43,570 bases of DNA from Collinsella aerofaciens (GTDB taxonomy: Bacteria; Actinomycetota; Coriobacteriia; Coriobacteriales; Coriobacteriaceae), in NCBI RefSeq assembly GCF_009876115.1, contig NZ_WWSY01000017.1, positions 1 to 43,570 of the forward strand, given 5' to 3'. Under the pieces are notes generated by a model, which worked only from the letters and a program-made list of their open reading frames with translations, had not been told where the DNA came from and searched no databases. Each line of letters begins with the position of its first letter. The stretch's first letter is position 1. The position numbers were made by a program, and so were the translations under genes. Below are positions 8,902-17,750 of this stretch, in pieces.

Positions 8902-9053
8902 AACCGACCAAAAAAGGGACAGGTTTATGTTGGCAGGTTTTTCCTGCGGTTTTGTCCTTTTAGCGAAAAGTGCCCCGCAACTGGCTCAATTCCAGTTGCG
9001 GGGCACTTGCGTTTGCCCAGATAAAACCGACCAAAATAAACCTGTCCCTTTTT
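8900..9053. repeat. Nested inverted repeat between convergent genes proC and the small membrane gene
   Basis: The outer arms are a perfect 17-bp inverted repeat (8911-8927 and 9037-9053, AAAAAGGGACAGGTTTA). The inner hairpin is also perfect, with 17-bp arms (8968-8984 and 8992-9008) and loop CTCAATT. A 14-bp direct repeat AAAACCGACCAAAA (8900-8913 and 9023-9036) sits beside the outer arms. The inner hairpin, between A-rich and T-rich flanks, could end transcription from both sides. The outer layer is not needed for that. Confidence 0.85.
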
Positions 9054-9059
9054 GGCAGG

Positions 9060-9233
9060 TTAGTCCCAGAAGCTGTCTTCTTCGTCCTCGGACTTGGGGC
9101 CGCGGTCGACATACATCTTATGGGTGCGCTTCTCCATTACAAAGGCAATAATCGCAAACAGCAGGATGCCGCCGGCGAAAAGGATGGCAAAACCGGTGCG
9201 GGTGCCAAACAAAAAGGAAAAAACTGCGTCCAT
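9060..9233 (-). CDS. Small single-pass membrane protein of unknown function
   Basis: This 57-residue frame is short and easily missed. Its codon use looks real, and an AGAAGG ribosome-binding site lies about 7-9 bases before the ATG. It reads as one membrane helix (about residues 14-33: GFAILFAGGILLFAIIAFV), then a basic stretch MEKRTHK and an acidic tail ending SEDEEDSFWD. I do not recognise a family. It is divergent from serS and convergent with proC. The basic-after-helix pattern suggests a cytoplasmic C-terminus. Its tail could recruit a partner. Confidence 0.65.
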   Translation of the reverse strand: MDAVFSFLFGTRTGFAILFAGGILLFAIIAFVMEKRTHKMYVDRGPKSEDEEDSFWD

Positions 9234-9257
9234 TGGGTGCCTTCTTGCGTAGTTGAG

Positions 9258-9315
9258 TTGGGTCGTAAACGCTCATAAGTATATACTTGCCCATACATGT
9301 ACAAGGTTGCAACCT
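9258..9315. promoter_or_regulatory. serS promoter region with three consecutive palindromes
   Basis: TTGGGT (9258-9263) and TATACT (9282-9287) form a promoter-like pair 18 bp apart. Three short perfect palindromes follow one another: AAGTATATACTT (9277-9288, covering the -10), TACATGTA (9294-9301) and AGGTTGCAACCT (9304-9315). The region lies between the divergent small membrane gene and serS. A repressor site is possible; no T-box leader is visible. Confidence 0.5.
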
Positions 9316-9344
9316 AAATGGAATGTATATCGCCGGAGGATCTA

Positions 9345-10628
9345 ATGCTTGATATCAAGTTTGTTCGCGAGAACCCCGATGCCATCGATGTCGCCATGGC
9401 TAACCGCCAGACGTCTTGGGATCGCGAGAAGTTCTTTGAGCTCGACGACGAGCGTCGTGCCGTCATCACTGAGGTTGAGGAACTTCAAGCCACGCGCAAT
9501 GCCGAGTCCAAGAAGATCGGCGTCCTGATGAAGGAGGGCAAGAAGGACGAGGCCGAGGCCGCCAAGGAGGCCGTGCGCGCCGTCAACGAGAAGATTGACG
9601 GTCTGGCCGAGCGTCGTACTGCCCTCGAGCAGGAGCAGTACGACTTCATGGCTCACCTGCCCAACATTCCTTGCGAGGCCACGCCGTACGGCAAGGACGA
9701 GGACGAGAACATCGAGCGTCGCCGCTGGGGCACCCCGCGCGAGTTCGACTTCGACTTTAAGCCGCACTGGGATCTGGGCACCGACCTCGACATTCTTGAC
9801 TTCGAGCGCGGCAACAAGCTCTCCGGCAGCCGTTTCACCGTTCTCGGTGGCGCCGGTGCCCGCCTGGAGCGTGCCCTCATCAACTTCTTCCTCGATACGC
9901 ACACCAGCCGTGGCTTCAAGGAGTGGTGGCCGCCTATCGTCGTCAAGCGTCAGACCATGTTTGGCACGGGCCAGCTGCCCAAGTTCGAGGACGACGCCTA
10001 TCACGTCTCGGGCGACAACTTCCTGATCCCCACCGCCGAGGTCGTGCTTACCAACCTGCACGCCGGCGAGGTCCTCGATGCCGACACCCTGCCGCGCCGC
10101 TACACCGCCTTCACCCCCTGCTTCCGCGAGGAGGCCGGTTCCGCCGGTCGCGACACCCGCGGCATCATCCGTCAGCACGAGTTCGACAAGGTCGAGATGG
10201 TCAAGTTCGCTAAGCCGGAGGAGTCCGACGAGGAGCTCGAGAGCATGACCGCCGAGGCCGAGTACCTGCTGCAGCAGCTGGGCCTTCCGTATCGCGTGAT
10301 TAGCCTGTGCACCGGCGACTTGGGCTTCTCTGCCCGTCAGACCTACGACGTTGAGGTCTGGCTGCCGAGCTACAACGCCTACAAGGAGATTAGCTCCTGC
10401 TCCAACTGCGGTGACTTCCAGGCTCGCCGCGCCAACATCAAGTATCGCGACCCCGAGAACTTCAAGGGTTCGCGCTACCTGCACACGCTCAACGGTTCCG
10501 GCCTGCCGGCCGGCCGCACCATGGCTGCCATTCTGGAGAACTACCAGAACGCCGACGGCACCATCACGATTCCCGAGGTTCTGCGTCCTTACATGGGCGG
10601 TCTCGAGAAGATCGAGCCGGTCGCGTAA
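9345..10628 (+). CDS. serS: Seryl-tRNA synthetase
   Basis: This class II synthetase charges tRNA-Ser. The 427-residue protein starts [12 protein letters not shown], has the long antiparallel coiled-coil arm (about residues 30-105) that contacts the tRNA variable arm, motif 2 [14 protein letters not shown] (from 260) and motif 3 [19 protein letters not shown] (from 383). The ATG at 9345 was chosen because GGAGGA lies 5 bases upstream and the family starts there; an in-frame ATG at 9318 would add nine atypical residues. A terminator follows. Confidence 0.96.
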   Translation: MLDIKFVRENPDAIDVAMANRQTSWDREKFFELDDERRAVITEVEELQATRNAESKKIGVLMKEGKKDEAEAAKEAVRAVNEKIDGLAERRTALEQEQYDFMAHLPNIPCEATPYGKDEDENIERRRWGTPREFDFDFKPHWDLGTDLDILDFERGNKLSGSRFTVLGGAGARLERALINFFLDTHTSRGFKEWWPPIVVKRQTMFGTGQLPKFEDDAYHVSGDNFLIPTAEVVLTNLHAGEVLDADTLPRRYTAFTPCFREEAGSAGRDTRGIIRQHEFDKVEMVKFAKPEESDEELESMTAEAEYLLQQLGLPYRVISLCTGDLGFSARQTYDVEVWLPSYNAYKEISSCSNCGDFQARRANIKYRDPENFKGSRYLHTLNGSGLPAGRTMAAILENYQNADGTITIPEVLRPYMGGLEKIEPVA

Positions 10629-10650
10629 CTTGGCTGCATAGGGGATATGC

Positions 10651-10680
10651 AAGGGCGCTCCTTCGGGGGCGCCCTATTTC
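10651..10680 (+). terminator. Intrinsic terminator after serS
   Basis: The stem AGGGCG/CGCCCT with a GC-rich loop is followed by a short T-rich stretch. Confidence 0.65.
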
Positions 10681-10728
10681 GTGCGCAGGTCCATATCATG
10701 CCGTGCGGACAGCTCAATAGAAAACACA

Positions 10729-10742
10729 CGAACAACTGTTCT
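10729..10742. promoter_or_regulatory. Candidate LexA (SOS) box upstream of an unknown gene
   Basis: CGAACAACTGTTCT contains the perfect inverted half-sites GAAC-N4-GTTC of the Gram-positive/actinobacterial LexA box. A palindrome CTGTATACAG (10741-10750) overlaps its end, and a TATGCT -10-like hexamer lies at 10763-10768. The box would therefore cover the -35 region of the gene at 10802. Based on motif match only. Confidence 0.45.
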
Positions 10743-10801
10743 GTATACAGCTATCTACCTGTTATGCTTTTGCTAAATAAGAGCGAGAGAAAGGGGACGC
10801 G

Positions 10802-11179
10802 ATGGAGCTGTTTGATGATCGGGTGGTTTTGTTTGAGAGCGACGAGGGTGGGGAGTACCTGCTTGTAACGTGTGAGCCGTCTGGCATGGGTGGCCTGGTG
10901 GTTCGACAGACGAGTGAGGGTCCGTTGACACAATGGTGTTTTGAGGAGTCGCCGCATGTGGTCGAGACCTTTGTGACGCACGTGGGGCTTGTGGCGCTGG
11001 AGCACTTCTATGGAGTTGGGACTTCCAACCAGGTCGCGCGCATGCTGAGCATCTCGTTTGCCGATTATGATTGTGCCCAGCGGGTGAGATCGCTCCTGAG
11101 GGAACTTGATGCCAAGTTTGACGTGATCGAAAAGCCAATCGATCGTACGGGGAACGGCGGTATATGCGGAGCAGCATGA
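10802..11179 (+). CDS. Hypothetical protein (125 residues)
   Basis: I do not recognise a family. The protein is acidic in its N-terminal half, which looks beta-rich (RVVLFES, YLLVTCEP, GGLVVRQ). A helical C-terminal half follows (HVVETFVTHVGLVALEHFY and ARMLSISFADYDCAQRVRS). It ends GGICGAA with a late Cys. There is no signal peptide or membrane helix. GAGAAAGGGGA precedes the ATG. A LexA-like box lies about 60 bp upstream, so it may be damage-inducible. It sits alone between serS and the tRNA-Arg cluster. Confidence 0.6.
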   Translation: MELFDDRVVLFESDEGGEYLLVTCEPSGMGGLVVRQTSEGPLTQWCFEESPHVVETFVTHVGLVALEHFYGVGTSNQVARMLSISFADYDCAQRVRSLLRELDAKFDVIEKPIDRTGNGGICGAA

Positions 11180-11215
11180 CAAAACTGCGTTTCACAAAAA
11201 AGTTTGAGATTGAGC

Positions 11216-11244
11216 TTGACTCCAATAAGCTAAAGTGGTTTTAT
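11216..11244 (+). promoter_or_regulatory. Probable promoter of tRNA-Arg copy 1
   Basis: TTGACT (11216-11221) is followed after 17 bp by TTTTAT (11239-11244); TATATG (11242-11247) is an alternative -10. It is weaker and less similar than the promoters of copies 2 and 3. Confidence 0.45.
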
Positions 11245-11256
11245 ATGTCTTGCGCT

Positions 11257-11333
11257 GCGGCGTTACCTCAGCTGGATAGAGGGTCTGACTACGAATCAGA
11301 ACGTCATAGGTTCGAATCCTATACGCCGCACCA
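11257..11333 (+). tRNA. tRNA-Arg (anticodon ACG), copy 1
   Basis: The 77-nt gene has a perfect acceptor GCGGCGT/ACGCCGC, anticodon loop CTACGAA (ACG, read as ICG after deamination), discriminator A and encoded CCA. It is identical to copies 2 and 3. The terminator is at 11345-11367. Confidence 0.97.
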
Positions 11334-11609
11334 ATCGAACTTGAAGCCTCCGGCAACGGGGGCTTTTCTTTTACGCCGGCACCGCATGGATTCGAACCTC
11401 GGTCGAGGCGCGGGCGTCAAAAAAACGCGGAGCGTTTTCAGCCCGCGGGCGAGTCCGCCGGCAGGCGGGCGAAGCCGGTGCGGATCCGCGAAGCGGATGC
11501 GCGGAATCCTATACGCCGCACCAATTGAAATCGAAAGCCTCCGGCAACGGGGGCTTTTCTTTCACGCCGGCACCGCACGGATTCGAACCTCGGTCGAGGT
11601 GCGAGCATC
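11314..11609 (+). repeat. tRNA-Arg copy 1 3'-end duplication with inverted T-arm element and truncated second unit
   Basis: The imperfect direct repeat starts at GAATCC in the T-loop (11314 and 11504, period 190 bp). It contains the acceptor, CCA and terminator (11345-11367 and 11536-11558). The insert carries the T-arm complement GGATTCGAACC (11388-11398), hairpin CCTCG-GT-CGAGG, then CGCGGGC ... AAACGC-GGA-GCGTTT ... GCCCGCG and CCGCC-GGCA-GGCGG, and ends with ATCCGC-GAA-GCGGAT. After the second repeat a second T-arm complement appears (from 11579) and breaks off near 11609, as if a second unit were truncated. Confidence 0.88.
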
Positions 11610-11646
11610 TTAATCATCACTTCGTAAAATTTTTCCAAATTGTCGC

Positions 11647-11675
11647 TTGACCCATCGAGGGGTCACGTGCATAAT
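11647..11675 (+). promoter_or_regulatory. Promoter of tRNA-Arg copy 2
   Basis: TTGACC (11647-11652) and CATAAT (11670-11675) are 17 bp apart. The same arrangement and surrounding bases recur before copy 3. Confidence 0.75.
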
Positions 11676-11687
11676 AATCCGTGCGTT

Positions 11688-11764
11688 GCGGCGTTACCTC
11701 AGCTGGATAGAGGGTCTGACTACGAATCAGAACGTCATAGGTTCGAATCCTATACGCCGCACCA
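11688..11764 (+). tRNA. tRNA-Arg (anticodon ACG), copy 2
   Basis: It is identical over all 77 nt to copies 1 and 3, with CCA encoded. It has its own promoter and its own terminator at 11776-11798. Confidence 0.97.
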
Positions 11765-11990
11765 ATTGAGTTTTAAGCCTCCGGAAACGGGGGCTTTTCC
11801 TTTACGGGGGCATTGCGGAGATTCGAACCTCGTTCGAGGCGCGAGCGTCAAGAAAACGCGGAGCGTTTTTAGCGAGCGGGCGAGTCCGCCGGCAGGCGGG
11901 CGAAGCCGGTGCGGATCCGCGCAGCGGATGCGCGGAATCCTATACGCCGCACCAACTGAACTTTAAAGCCTCCGGTAACGGAGGCTTTTC
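11745..11990 (+). repeat. tRNA-Arg copy 2 3'-end duplication with inverted T-arm element
   Basis: Direct repeat starts are at 11745 and 11935 (period 190 bp). The T-arm complement has one mismatch here (AGATTCGAACC, 11819-11829). The core includes hairpin AAAACGC-GGA-GCGTTTT and ATCCGCGCAGCGGAT. The block at 11841-11885 is nearly identical to the tRNA-Leu element. The second terminator is at 11967-11990. Confidence 0.88.
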
Positions 11991-12071
11991 TTATATCGCG
12001 ATGCGTCGAAGATAGCATCAAGTGGTCAAAATGAGTAAAAATCAAATTTGATAACTTTTTTCGAAAATTGC

Positions 12072-12100
12072 TTGACCTTTATTCAGTCGATGTGCATAAT
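12072..12100 (+). promoter_or_regulatory. Promoter of tRNA-Arg copy 3
   Basis: TTGACC (12072-12077) and CATAAT (12095-12100) are 17 bp apart, matching the promoter of copy 2. Confidence 0.75.
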
Positions 12101-12112
12101 AATCAACAAGTC

Positions 12113-12189
12113 GCGGCGTTACCTCAGCTGGATAGAGGGTCTGACTACGAATCAGAACGTCATAGGTTCGAATCCTATACGCCGCACCA
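12113..12189 (+). tRNA. tRNA-Arg (anticodon ACG), copy 3
   Basis: It is identical over 77 nt to copies 1 and 2, with CCA encoded. Start-to-start spacing of the three copies is 431 and 425 bp. The terminator is at 12202-12224. Confidence 0.97.
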
Positions 12190-12420
12190 ATTGAAATTGA
12201 AAGCCTCCGGCGACGGGGGCTTTTCTTTTATGCCGCCACCGCATGGATTCGAACCTCGGTCGAGGCGCGGGCGTAAAGAAAACGCGGAGCGATTTTAGCC
12301 CGCGGGCGAGCGCGCCGGCAGGCGGGCGAAGCCGGTGCGGATCCGCGCAGCGGATGCGCGGAATCCTATACGCCGCACCATTTGAGATTAAAGCTCCCGG
12401 CAACGGGGGCTTTTCTTTTA
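12170..12420 (+). repeat. tRNA-Arg copy 3 3'-end duplication with inverted T-arm element
   Basis: Direct repeat starts are at 12170 and 12361 (period 191 bp). The T-arm complement is GGATTCGAACC (12245-12255). The core hairpins are the same as in copies 1 and 2, with minor changes. The second terminator is at 12392-12414. The remaining bases to 12543 hold the upstream region of the next gene, including a small hairpin GTCGCGG/CCGCGAC (12488-12506). Confidence 0.88.
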
Positions 12421-12543
12421 CGCCAGCTTGAGTGCTTTCGTCCAAAGGGACGATTTCCTGTCGACTCGTGTAAGATTCCGAGTAGGTGTCGCGGCCCGTC
12501 CGCGACCACTCCTTCTCTCAACGACCGATCAGGGTGATATTTC

Positions 12544-14985
12544 GTGGCAGAGCGTCCGACATACAGGCTCAGGTTTCTCGATCCCAAAAAGCGCTTTCCG
12601 GCGATGCCCGAGCAGCCTGCGGGGCGCTCATATGGCGTGGTCTGGAAACTCTTTGGCGAGGACCAGCATGAATCTTGTTATGTCGTCGAATTCGTTGGCA
12701 AAAGTCATGTGTCGCTTTTGGGCTACGTAAGCGTTTCGGGTGAGGTGTACAAGGTGGACCGCCCCGTCTGCGAGGCTCCGCTGCCCAACGATCCCGACAT
12801 GGAACTGGTCCTTGACGAGTCGGATTCCAGTATTGGTGAGATTATGGTAAGGGAAGCCAACGGTGCAATGCGCGCGTGTGCGCAAACTGCCGGCTCTCCC
12901 GAAGGCCCCATGCGCGAGCAGTCCGACCACGAGACATGGAATTCGACCCGCGCCCTTCCTTACGGCGAGTTCATGGCCTCGATGTTCTTGCGCTACGTGA
13001 TATTTGCCAACTCCGAAAGCGCTATTGTGAACACGGCGGACGCCGGCGGACTCGACGAGGGTATGCAAAACGTAGTCGACAAGATCAAGCTCGTAAAGTT
13101 GCCCGAGCCGGTCGAGGTGTTTTTGGGCTTTAACACGGCACCGCTCCCCGATGCTATCGAGACGCTGCTTTACCGCGTTGACCATGCCGAGAATCCGAGC
13201 GGTATCGAGCGCTATGCCGCCGCCCTTATGAGCGAAATTGACTTGCCCCGCCTGCGCACCATCGCTGCCAAGTCCGAGATGAGCCTGGCTCGCATTGATC
13301 GCTCAAAGATTTTCTATCTCAATTTTGATCGTAGCCTGCTGGACCAGGACGAGATTGACATGCTGCTTGCCGTCGAGTGCCGTCTCAACCGCCTCTCCGG
13401 CATCCTTGAGCGCATCGGGGCCGGATTGGTCCCTACGGCATCCTCGCCGAGCCTTGAGGGCTGCGCGCTCTTTGATGCGTGGCATATCGCCAAGACGACC
13501 AACGATGTTCCCCGACTGCTCGATACGGCTTCGAGCGATAACCCGTGGGGCAAGCCGGGTACGGTGGCTTGCCAGCCGGGCGGCGAGTGGGACGTGCGCA
13601 CCCGTTTTGCGCGAATCGTTGAGGCGCTCAACGTGGTCACGCGGCTCGACTATACCTATCGGGCAAACGTTGCCGAGGGGATTATGCTCGTTCGGTTTGG
13701 GCAGTCTGTCGTTGATGCCATGCCGCAACGTGAATACGACGCTCAGGATGACGCCTGGCGCGAGCTGGACGAGGACACGCGGGCGATCTGGGCCGCGGAG
13801 CACGATGCGCGCGTGGCACTCACGCTTGCGGCAGCGTGTTTTGCCGCGGGCACCTGCATCACGCGCTGCTATGTGCAGATTGCTGCTACCGACAGTGAGC
13901 AGGGCGAGCGCGTTGTCGCAACGTATTTCTTTGGGCGTGCGGCCTATCTGGCCGATTGCGTGCCTGTCGCCAAGGATCTTGAGAGCATGGACATGGACGA
14001 TATGCCGTGCAAGCGTGTGCTTGAGGCGTATGAGTCAACCGCTCCGGAGACGATTGAGCCTGCGGAGGTTCATGCTCGTCCGCGTGATGACCATCGCACG
14101 CTGCCGCCGGCGCTGCGCAATCTGCTGCTTGCCGATACGGCTGACGAGTTGGAGGTCATGGAAGAGGACGACGACCCATACGTGGCCCGTGTTGTTGAAT
14201 TGCGCGAGCAGGCAAAAGTCGACCGTACAGGTGCTTTTGAAGGCTTTTCCCGTCTTGTCGAGGAGTTGGAGGCTAAGTGCGCCGTCGCCGAGCTTTTGGC
14301 GACAGGTCCGGTTCAAACGCAGTTTTGCGATAACCAGCTGGTGCGCATGGTGCTACCGGTGTTGGAAGAAGACCGCTCGGTGCGGATCCTTCGTGCGCCC
14401 GATGCGCTGTACTTTGCCCAGCACGAGATTTGCAGCTTTTACGCCGAGCAAGAGGACTTTGAACGAGCACTGCCCGAGGTGCGCCATCTTTACGATCTGG
14501 CGCGCTCGTCCATGCAATCGCACTTTGCGCTCATCAACGTGCTTGCGCGTCTGGAGCGCTTTGACGAGATTATCGAGGTGGCGCGCCACGGCCTACGTAT
14601 TGCCAGCGATCGTTCTGCAATTGGCTACCTGTTCTACCGCTTGGCGTTTGCCTATTGGAATTGCGATCAGCTCGACCTGGCGCTGGCTTGTTACCGTCTG
14701 GTGCCGCGCGGTGAGGAATCGGGCAGCAGCGCGCTGGAAGAAATGCAGGGCCTTATGAACGAGATGGGCGTCAGCGAGCCTCCGACGTTCGAGGAAGCGG
14801 TCGAGACCATCCGCAAGGCTGGACTCGAGCTGCCGCCAGTGTCCGCCGTGACGAATCAGCTTGCAGATGCCGCTGTTCAACTGGTCGACAACGGCTTCTT
14901 TTTCCTGGCACGCGGTTGCATCTTCCAAATGTGGCGCACCATGGGCAACGACGAGCTCGGCTCCTTCAACCGCTCGCTGGGGTAG
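12544..14985 (+). CDS. Large protein of unknown function with TPR-like C-terminal region
   Basis: I do not recognise the 813-residue protein as a whole. The first 110 residues look beta-rich. The middle is mixed, with an Asp/Glu-rich linker near residues 530-545 (EVMEEDDDPY). Residues about 620-725 contain three helix-turn-helix units that resemble tetratricopeptide repeats (FYAEQEDFERALPEVRHLYD, LARLERFDEIIEVARHGLRI, LAFAYWNCDQLDLALACYRL). No signal peptide or membrane helix is seen, so it should be cytoplasmic. The start is GTG at 12544 with AGGGTGA seven bases upstream. It stands alone between tRNA genes. A scaffold or protein-interaction role is plausible from the repeats, but this is inference. 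Confidence 0.75.
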   Translation: MAERPTYRLRFLDPKKRFPAMPEQPAGRSYGVVWKLFGEDQHESCYVVEFVGKSHVSLLGYVSVSGEVYKVDRPVCEAPLPNDPDMELVLDESDSSIGEIMVREANGAMRACAQTAGSPEGPMREQSDHETWNSTRALPYGEFMASMFLRYVIFANSESAIVNTADAGGLDEGMQNVVDKIKLVKLPEPVEVFLGFNTAPLPDAIETLLYRVDHAENPSGIERYAAALMSEIDLPRLRTIAAKSEMSLARIDRSKIFYLNFDRSLLDQDEIDMLLAVECRLNRLSGILERIGAGLVPTASSPSLEGCALFDAWHIAKTTNDVPRLLDTASSDNPWGKPGTVACQPGGEWDVRTRFARIVEALNVVTRLDYTYRANVAEGIMLVRFGQSVVDAMPQREYDAQDDAWRELDEDTRAIWAAEHDARVALTLAAACFAAGTCITRCYVQIAATDSEQGERVVATYFFGRAAYLADCVPVAKDLESMDMDDMPCKRVLEAYESTAPETIEPAEVHARPRDDHRTLPPALRNLLLADTADELEVMEEDDDPYVARVVELREQAKVDRTGAFEGFSRLVEELEAKCAVAELLATGPVQTQFCDNQLVRMVLPVLEEDRSVRILRAPDALYFAQHEICSFYAEQEDFERALPEVRHLYDLARSSMQSHFALINVLARLERFDEIIEVARHGLRIASDRSAIGYLFYRLAFAYWNCDQLDLALACYRLVPRGEESGSSALEEMQGLMNEMGVSEPPTFEEAVETIRKAGLELPPVSAVTNQLADAAVQLVDNGFFFLARGCIFQMWRTMGNDELGSFNRSLG

Positions 14986-15034
14986 GCGAAGCCTCCAAGG
15001 AGGAAAGGATGCTAGGCAATTAGAAAATTTCCTC

Positions 15035-15063
15035 TTGCCCATCCTTGGCTGTTTGGTTACTAT
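15035..15063 (+). promoter_or_regulatory. Promoter of tRNA-Ser
   Basis: TTGCCC (15035-15040) and TACTAT (15058-15063) are 17 bp apart and end 14 bases before the tRNA. Confidence 0.7.
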
Positions 15064-15077
15064 AGAACGGCTGTTAC

Positions 15078-15168
15078 GGAGAGCTGACCGAGAGGCCGAA
15101 GGTGCTCGCCTGCTAAGCGAGTATGCCCCAAAAGGGCATCTGGGGTTCGAATCCCCAGCTCTCCGCCA
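15078..15168 (+). tRNA. tRNA-Ser (anticodon GCT)
   Basis: The 91-nt class II tRNA has acceptor GGAGAGC/GCTCTCC, anticodon loop CTGCTAA (GCT), a long variable arm, discriminator G and encoded CCA (15166-15168). The terminator is at 15183-15208. Confidence 0.97.
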
Positions 15169-15432
15169 GTTTAACTTTAAAGAAGGGTCCCATCGGGGGC
15201 CCTTTTTTATTATCGAGAAAGGGCGCTGGGGATTCGAACCCGAGAGGGCACGGGCGTTAAGCAAACGCGAAAGCGTTTGTAGCCCGTGGGCGAAAAGCCG
15301 CCAGGCTTTGAAGCCGGAGGGCATGCGTAGCATGCCCGGACATCCCCAGCTCTCCGCCAGTACGAATTTAAAGAAGGGCCCCATTTGGGGCCCTTTTTTT
15401 GTGTGGAGAAAGGAGGCTGGGGATTCGAACCC
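15151..15432 (+). repeat. tRNA-Ser 3'-end duplication with inverted T-arm element and a third T-arm complement
   Basis: Direct repeats start at 15151 and 15342 (period 191 bp) and carry the T-arm 3' half, acceptor, CCA and a terminator (15183-15208 and 15374-15400). The insert begins with the T-arm complement GGGGATTCGAACCC (15228-15241). It contains CAAACGC-GAA-AGCGTTTG, which has an unpaired base, and ends with GGGCATGC-GTA-GCATGCCC and CGGACA. GCTGGGGAT can pair with ATCCCCAGC at the start of the second repeat. A further T-arm complement follows the second terminator (15419-15432) and stops at the carboxypeptidase terminator. Confidence 0.88.
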
Positions 15433-15434
15433 TC

Positions 15435-15463
15435 AAAAAAAGAGGCATCCTTTCGGACGCCTC
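15435..15463 (-). terminator. Intrinsic terminator of the D,D-carboxypeptidase gene
   Basis: Read on the - strand, a GAGGC-type stem (15442-15463, one mismatch) with a TCC/GGA extension is followed by seven T residues. Confidence 0.8.
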
Positions 15464-15491
15464 CTTTCAGTGGGCTGATTATTCTTGCGCT

Positions 15492-16832
15492 CTACACCTC
15501 AGGAGCCTTGGCGACGGTCTCGCTCTCTGCCGCAAGTGGGCGGTTGTCGATGCGGCGGCCCAAGCGATCGAGCTTCACGAGCAGCCATTCAATGGGATTC
15601 GGCCCCGAGCCTTCCTCGTCGGCAACCAAATCCACGACGGCAATCTTGGTGCCATCCTGCTTGAGTGTAACGCTGCCTACCTTGTCGCCCACATGCACCG
15701 TGCCCGAAAGATCGTCGTAGCTAACCTTTTCGGTCACCTCGCCGGCAAGAGAAAACACGGTCGCTTGCGCCGTGGGATCGGCGAGCGTGGCGTCGATTGT
15801 CTTGTCCGTCCAATCTGTCTGGCTAATGCGTGCCATAAGCGGGTTGCCGTTGGCGGTCTTTTCCTGCGTGTTGGCGATCGCGACCGTGACCTTGTGGCCG
15901 TAGTACCAATTGGCAAGGGTTGCGGTATCGGTAAAGCGCTGGTCGGTGGTGGTGGAGTTCAAAACGACGGTGTAGATCTCGTCGCCGTCGCGGTTGTAGG
16001 CGCTCGTAAAGCAATAGCCCGCGTCGTCGGTGGTGCCGGTCTTGCCGCCGATGTTGCCATCTTGGCCCAGCAAATAGTTATGCGTGTCCATGGAATGCGA
16101 ATGGTCGGTGCCGTCGGCGCCCGTGACCTCGATCCAGGAATCCTCGCTCGCTACGACCTCGCGGATCGTGTCGTTTTTCATGGCCTCCTGCATCATCAGC
16201 GCCACGTCATGTGCGGTTGAGTGCATATCGCCAGCCCACTCATCAAAGTCCAGACCATGCGGGTTTTCAAAAAGCGTACCGGTGCAGCCGAGCTTCTTAG
16301 CGCGCTCGTTCATGGCCTTCACAAATGTGGCCTCGGCGTCTTTGGTCTTAGGGTCGATCTTCTTGCCCACATATTCGGCGAGCACGATGGCGGCGTCGTT
16401 GCCCGAGGGAATCATCAGGCCGCGCAGTGCCTGCTCCACGGTAAGCTCGTCGCCTTCGAGCAAGCCGGCGGTCGAATTACCCACGGTGGCTGCGGCGTTG
16501 CTTACCGTGACCTTCTCGTCCATCTTGCAATTCTCGACGGTTAGGATCGCGGTCATGACCTTGGTGATCGAGGCGATCTTGACCTGCTCATCGGCGCCAC
16601 GGGCATAGTAGACGGTGCCGTCTTTGCCCATGACGAGGGCATTGGTCGCATCGATATCGGGCAGGTTTTCGGCCGTGATGCCGCGCGCATCGGCGGTTTT
16701 GCCGCAGACATTGTCGGTCATGAGCACTTGGGCGCCGGCGACGGTGGGCACGCCAGCGGCAAGGGCGATAGCGCAGACAAAGCCGGCGGCAAGCTGGGCT
16801 GAGCGCTTTGCAAAAGAGGTGAGGGACTTCAC
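15492..16832 (-). CDS. D-alanyl-D-alanine carboxypeptidase (penicillin-binding protein 5 type)
   Basis: This secreted serine peptidase trims the terminal D-Ala from peptidoglycan stem peptides. With the GTG start at 16832, residues 1-34 form a signal peptide (basic SFAKRSAQ, hydrophobic core, VAGA cleavage site). The active-site motifs are SITK (Ser88, Lys91), SGN in MIPSGNDAA and KTG in GGKTGTTDD. A C-terminal beta domain follows, but no clear membrane anchor helix. In-frame starts further upstream exist. GTG was preferred because it gives a clean signal peptide and because a TATACT box (complement of 16872-16877) lies just upstream. The gene is divergent from a VanRS-like two-component system, which may regulate it. 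Confidence 0.9.
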   Translation of the reverse strand: MKSLTSFAKRSAQLAAGFVCAIALAAGVPTVAGAQVLMTDNVCGKTADARGITAENLPDIDATNALVMGKDGTVYYARGADEQVKIASITKVMTAILTVENCKMDEKVTVSNAAATVGNSTAGLLEGDELTVEQALRGLMIPSGNDAAIVLAEYVGKKIDPKTKDAEATFVKAMNERAKKLGCTGTLFENPHGLDFDEWAGDMHSTAHDVALMMQEAMKNDTIREVVASEDSWIEVTGADGTDHSHSMDTHNYLLGQDGNIGGKTGTTDDAGYCFTSAYNRDGDEIYTVVLNSTTTDQRFTDTATLANWYYGHKVTVAIANTQEKTANGNPLMARISQTDWTDKTIDATLADPTAQATVFSLAGEVTEKVSYDDLSGTVHVGDKVGSVTLKQDGTKIAVVDLVADEEGSGPNPIEWLLVKLDRLGRRIDNRPLAAESETVAKAPEV

Positions 16833-17029
16833 GGATTTCGCTTTCGACGGGATGGTCTCTTCTGGAACTAGAGTATATCGTTTGCCGGCGTCGGCGATCA
16901 TCGCGTGCGTGCGTGGCCCACATCCGCGCCCGAACGGGCACAAGGGTGCTTAAGGCCGACTTAATCACCCACGCTTGTTGTGTGTGGCATGCGTCGCCTC
17001 GGGCATAATGGAGCGCGAGAGGAGCACGC

Positions 17030-17725
17030 ATGAACGAGCGCATTTTGGTAGTTGATGACGAAAAGGCCATCGCCGACTTGGTTGGTATCTACCTTACAAA
17101 AGAGGGCTTTGATGTCCAGATTGCCTATAGCGGGGCCGATGCCGCCAAGGCAATCTTGGAGCAGGAGTTCGATCTGGCGCTGCTGGATGTCATGCTGCCC
17201 GATATCGATGGGTTTGAGCTGCTGCGTACAATCCGTTCCAGCCATACCTATCCCGTGATCATGCTGACGGCGCGCGATGCCCAGCAAGACAAGATCGAGG
17301 GCCTTTCGCTTGGCGCGGACGATTACGTGGTTAAGCCGTTCCGTCCGCTGGAGCTCATCGCGCGCGTGCACGCTCAACTTCGCCGCTACACCAGCTACGG
17401 TAGCCGTGCACAGGCGGCCGAGTCGCCGACCATTCAGCTCGACGGCCTGGAGATCAACCGCGATGCTCGTTCCGTGACAGTGGACGGTTCACCGGTTCGC
17501 CTCACGCCCATCGAGTATTCCATCTTGCTGTATCTGGTCGAGCATCGCGGCAGCGTGGCGGCCGTGGAGGACCTGTTCCGCGCGGTGTGGAACGAGGACT
17601 TTATGCCCGGCTCCAACAATACGGTGATGGTGCACATTCGCCACCTGCGCGAAAAGATCGGCGACGACGCACAAAAGCCGCGCTTTATCAAAAACGTCTG
17701 GGGCGTCGGCTACATAATCGAATAG
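17030..17725 (+). CDS. OmpR/VanR-family response regulator
   Basis: The 231-residue protein has a receiver domain with VVDDE acidic residues, phospho-acceptor Asp53 in LLDVMLPD, a conserved Thr in MLTA and Lys in VKPF. A winged-helix DNA-binding domain follows (about 130-231), with the typical ending FIKNVWGVGYIIE. GAGAGGAG precedes the ATG. The partner histidine kinase starts 25 bp downstream. The sequence resembles VanR-type regulators. The divergent neighbour is a cell-wall carboxypeptidase, so a cell-envelope regulon is a reasonable inference. Confidence 0.9.
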   Translation: MNERILVVDDEKAIADLVGIYLTKEGFDVQIAYSGADAAKAILEQEFDLALLDVMLPDIDGFELLRTIRSSHTYPVIMLTARDAQQDKIEGLSLGADDYVVKPFRPLELIARVHAQLRRYTSYGSRAQAAESPTIQLDGLEINRDARSVTVDGSPVRLTPIEYSILLYLVEHRGSVAAVEDLFRAVWNEDFMPGSNNTVMVHIRHLREKIGDDAQKPRFIKNVWGVGYIIE

Positions 17726-17750
17726 CGCCTTTGATGGTGGGGAAGTGGAT